A DNA stretch of 34,822 nucleotides from Reticulitermes lucifugus (lineage: Eukaryota; Arthropoda; Insecta; Blattodea; Rhinotermitidae), in assembly GCA_026260175.1 (NCBI GenBank), contig JAKCWW010000453.1, positions 76,208 to 111,029 of the forward strand, written 5' to 3'. The first letter of the stretch is position 1. Each line of letters begins with the position of its first letter. The notes beneath the pieces were generated by a model that had not been told where the DNA came from, ran no database searches, and was given only the letters and a program-made list of their open reading frames with translations. This document shows positions 31,421-34,822 of this stretch, in pieces. Made by a program: the position numbers and the translations under genes.

Positions 31421-31684
31421 CCACTTATTTAAATTTTGTAAATGTATCACAGCAATTTAACTCTCAAATAAATGTAAAAGTTGTGGAATTTGAGGTATTC
31501 ACAGTTTGGCAATGAAGAACACTGCCTTGTGGGATGTGACGATACTATGAAGATGAGGTCAGCATGTCTCCCCCCCCCCAAACTTTTGTACAACTCCGAA
31601 AGGTAGTTTTTGCCAAATCGCAAAATAAAGTCATTTTAAAATGTAAAGTGTTTTCTGTTCTGAGTTATTCGTCTTAAAATGAAG

Positions 31685-31910
31685 AAGTATAGGGGAGTGG
31701 AGGCATAGTTGTATGAATAGTAACCTCGGCACCAGATGAAGGTGAGTGGTCACCTTCGCGCCCCGATCCATTATGCATGGAAGGAACCCCCTTGTACCCA
31801 TTGAATAGAAGGCTGGATGGCTCTCAGAGCCGGTCTGGATGTTGTGGAGAAGAGAATATCTCTGTATCCACCGGCAATGGAACACCGATTCTGTACTCGT
31901 GCAACTCATG
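31685..31910 (-). mobile_element. SINE family B, long copy
   Basis: On the minus strand: a decayed B box region (GGTGTTCCATTGCCGG), CTTCTCCACAACATCCAGAC, ATCCAGCCTTCTATTCAATG, CACTCACCTTCATCTGGTGC, CGAGGTTACTATTC and TATGCCTCCACTCCCC. Same order as the copies at 3841 and 5365. Confidence 0.75.
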
Positions 31911-32164
31911 GTACGTGTCTAGATACTACAGTCAATGAGTTAAGCCGGCTCTTAATTTAGAGGTTTGAGGGTAAATATGGGTATAATATCCTAATAAATG
32001 TATTTGTTATTCGTTATGTGCGTGTGCTACAACAGTGTTTTGCAAATGTGTTGACGTGTTAACAAGGTGTTACAGAGCTACGCGAGTTTTAGGCTTTCGC
32101 AGCGGTGCATTCATTTTTTTCGTTGTTCTGAGATATTGCGCCCATTAAGATGGGACCGTTGTTC

Positions 32165-32240
32165 TCTGCCGAAATACCGTGCACCAGGAACCAGTAATGC
32201 GGTGCAATATCCCAGAAGAAAGGAGAAATTATGTACCGGG
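32165..32240 (+). mobile_element. Solo copy of the module downstream of the hammerhead core
   Basis: GCGGTGCAATATCCCAGAAG, read as RCNIPEERRNYV, lines up with FQNIPEDRR at 11279. The 96-residue frame across it (32067-32357) is not considered a gene. Confidence 0.4.
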
Positions 32241-32244
32241 TTGT

Positions 32245-33400
32245 TACGGTCCTTATTTCTCAACGTAGTGGATAATGCAGCGGTCTCGTTTCATAATCTC
32301 ACGGAAGTTGGTGAAATAGCTGATATCTGTATGCTGTCAATGGAAATAAAGCTTTGAATTTTTGAAAAATGTACCGGGTTGTAGTCTGATTACATCAATT
32401 TGTATCTTCTTTCTTGGGTAGGTTCGTAATGTGCCCGGTATAAATTCGACGTTCTGCTAATTACCCACTATCAATACTCTGCATGTACTTATCTTCACAG
32501 CTTGTTGTGCGCCGTACCTGAACTGTTAATGCTACGTAACTCCTGATATAAATGTTTATCTATTTGAAACTTAACATTTTTTTTAAATTTTAGTTACGTA
32601 TTCGAGGTACAATAACACGGTTTAAAGCTGTGGCAGTAAAAAGTTAATAACAGTAGTGCAATCTGAACGGCGCAATGTAATCAGGCCAAGGAGGGAATTG
32701 GTAAAAAAATTGTCAAATAACAGTTATGATTTTTCTCATATTACAACAGTAAATGGACTGAAACTACGGCCAGTTTGTGGTTAACGTCGTACTTCTTTGT
32801 GTGTGTTTTTCTTGTTCTGGTACTACGTTAGTGTCGGCCATAACGACAGTGGTGGTGGTGTAAAGGCGAAACCTCAGGGCACTCCCTTATAAAGAAATAG
32901 TAATTTTCTTGTTGAGTCCTTTCTGATACGGATTTGTTTTTGAAATTTAGTTTTCGTCCCGAAAGTTCCTTATGCGTCCCATTATTCATTTAGTTCTGTC
33001 AAAGTACAAATGTCGGGGTCAGTGACGTCAGTATGATAACTTTACTTTCAGTGCTTCACCAGTTTTGGACTTAATCTGAATGCGAACTTTGTCTTATTCA
33101 GAAGTCATGGGTTGTGAGTGTCTGTAACTAAAATTACTGAGTGCTTCTGGGTACACAGATTATGATAACCGATATTCTACTTGGATTTACTCAGTCTTTC
33201 CAGATATATGCCGACTAGCACTTCGAATTAGGCCACGTCCGCTTTCCTCCTCAAGCTTGTCAGTATATTTGTTAATAATAACCCTAAAAGTCAACGTTAT
33301 GTAATCTGAGACGCTAACATATGTGCTTAAGTAGACCACAAATAAATACTTAAATACATAAACACATATATACGAGTACACACGTACATACGGACGTACG
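32245..33400. other. No feature seen
   Basis: No supported gene or repeat. Confidence 0.5.
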
Positions 33401-33403
33401 TAC

Positions 33404-33435
33404 TACATACATACATACATACATACATACATACA
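33404..33435. repeat. (ATAC)n microsatellite
   Basis: Eight or so ATAC units, preceded by GTAC-rich sequence. Confidence 0.95.
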
Positions 33436-33439
33436 CATA

Positions 33440-34295
33440 TTCGGTCCCAGGGTTTTTCTTCTTGTAGATATTTTTAAAACCGTAGAGTGTAATTACATCT
33501 ACATAAACCTTTCTGACGACTGTTATCTTGAGGTCTACACTGTGCTAAAAAGAGTGATTTGAGAGGCATGCAACTTGGCTGCTCGGTTATTAAGACTTTC
33601 TCTTTGGTCAAGCCACTTTTAATGGTGCCTTGATTATGTTTAATAGCATACATGAAGTTACAAGCTTCTGTGAAAGCTTTTGTACACAATAAGGTCACAA
33701 AATACAGTACTGTAGATATAGTCACATAATGTGGAACACAATGGTTATATTGAAAATTGGTATGTTCCTGTGTAATACCGTACACATGGTAACAAATTTA
33801 TTATCCATTTATATATTTTTTTGTGTATACACTTTATTTCGTTCGCAACGAAAAATAATGACTTTCAATATCAATACAACTTTAATGGTGCTGGTGTCAT
33901 TTCACAGTGTCAGTAACATGTAAAAATCACTGTATCGGTTTTATTTTCCGCTGTAGTTAGAGTGCATTATTGCATACGGAAGCGAAAAATATAACCAGCC
34001 TTAATTTTGAGCAGTTGAGCTCGTGTGTTATTTGTAGAACAAGGTAAAATTTGCAGTTCTTGAGTCAGCGTTTTAACACGGGAACCAAAATTGTCAATAG
34101 AAATAGAACAAAATATTTTTTGAGTTAGCAACCTTTTTGTCCCGACAACCATTCAGGAGTTTTAATATAAAATTGATTTCTATTTTTATATTGAAATGAT
34201 ATATGATATATGATCAAATGACTGTACAGCTGGACGAATTATGATGTTTTGTTTAATTCTGTTGTAACGCTAAACTTTCATGGTTACACGTATGC
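33440..34295. other. No feature seen
   Basis: AT-rich. The 103-residue minus-strand frame at 33474-33785 has no recognisable motif. Confidence 0.45.
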
Positions 34296-34299
34296 CTCG

Positions 34300-34400
34300 A
34301 AGTGAACCCTGTTGATGACCGTTTGCGGTCAAACATGTTGAGATTTTAATAAAAAAGAGATTGGAAATTTATGAAAGCATTTTTTTACACGTTGATGGAT
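34300..34400 (+). mobile_element. Decayed hammerhead-like core of a different subtype
   Basis: CTGTTGA (34309-34315), a perfect 5-bp hairpin TGACC/GGTCA around GTTTGC, then AACATGTTGAGATTTTAAT. The order is that of a hammerhead core, but the A of CUGANGA is T and the G of GAAA is missing, so it should be inactive. Element type is inferred from the resemblance to the cores at 10985 and 11068. Confidence 0.4.
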
Positions 34401-34474
34401 TTTCGACTTGTATTGTTGTTAAAAGTAAATCTTAGTAATTGCTTGTTAAGATAACACGAATTAGACCATGTAGC

Positions 34475-34560
34475 CCAGGCCTGCTCAACCTTTTATGTGG
34501 TACCGACAACTTATGCGAAATTTCGTCTCGATGAGGGCAAAATAAGATTGAATAGACTGA
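34475..34560 (+). mobile_element. Possible hAT-type end
   Basis: CAGGCCTGCTCAACCTTTTA resembles hAT terminal repeats such as the one at 18034. The other end is not visible before the window stops. Confidence 0.3.
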
Positions 34561-34822
34561 ATGAATAATGAATAAGTTTACATGCTGTATAATTATATGT
34601 ATAACTTTAACACATGTATTTTTCTATATATATGTATATATATACATATTAAGCGCAATAGAAGATTACTGGTAATAATAGGAAACACTTATTTAAAAAA
34701 TGTAATTCACAACTTAGGTTAGGGTGAAACTATTTTAGCATATTTCACAGTATTACAACCGTGCATTTTGTTTGAATCAATAAAAAAAACCGACGAAATG
34801 CACTATTATGACCAATTTTATT

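Noticed and set aside
27350..31580. C9-C10 runs at 27350 and 31571
   Set aside because: Simple mononucleotide runs with nothing around them to suggest function.
32067..32357. 96-residue open frame as a candidate gene
   Set aside because: Its middle overlaps a dispersed module also seen at 11279 and 22615, and the rest has no recognisable domain.

Overview
This window looks like non-coding DNA from an animal nuclear genome, most likely an insect. The tRNA-derived SINE families and LINE/transposon remnants are of the kind I associate with cockroach/termite-type genomes, but that placement comes from memory and is not proven here. The sequence is AT-rich, stops are dense in all frames, and no open frame shows a convincing host gene. 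No tRNA, rRNA, CRISPR array or bacterial-type operon is present. The longest open frames are by-products of a GGAA microsatellite and of SINE copies. A host exon shorter than about 40 codons could be hidden, but I cannot support one.

The window is a mosaic of old mobile elements. (1) tRNA-derived SINEs: family A has seven copies (3589, 5759, 18485, 19457, 23378, 27969, 29906) and two alternative 3' tails. Family B has five copies (3841, 5365, 6840, 28790, 31685). Family C has copies at 1 and 6190. Single SINE-like copies lie at 11535 and 23222, with weaker tRNA-like scraps elsewhere. (2) Non-LTR retrotransposon relics: the 3' end of one reverse-transcriptase ORF occurs about seven times, six of them on the minus strand. 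A second type lies at 18819. (3) DNA transposons: a mariner transposase C-terminus (1430-1595), a 78-bp mariner-like MITE (28550), a 733-bp element with terminal inverted repeats (15070) and a 196-bp hAT-like MITE with 8-bp target duplication (18034). (4) A group of fold-back elements and solo segments carries hammerhead-ribozyme-like cores (CTGANGA, stem II, GAAAC) and/or a shared downstream module. I read them as remnants of Penelope-like or related ribozyme-bearing retroelements; this is the most interesting signal.

Tandem DNA: a roughly 445-bp GGAA/GGAC tetranucleotide array (19001-19445), a 32-bp minisatellite of about 12 units with a five-unit higher-order repeat (7046-7415), (TA)17, (ATT)n, (ATAC)n and a 46/44-bp tandem duplication. 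A 50-N assembly gap (19594-19643) lies inside a family A SINE. The densest repeat cluster is 5365-7415. The largest stretches where I see nothing are 7945-10480, 11661-13360, 21130-22614 and 23611-25701.
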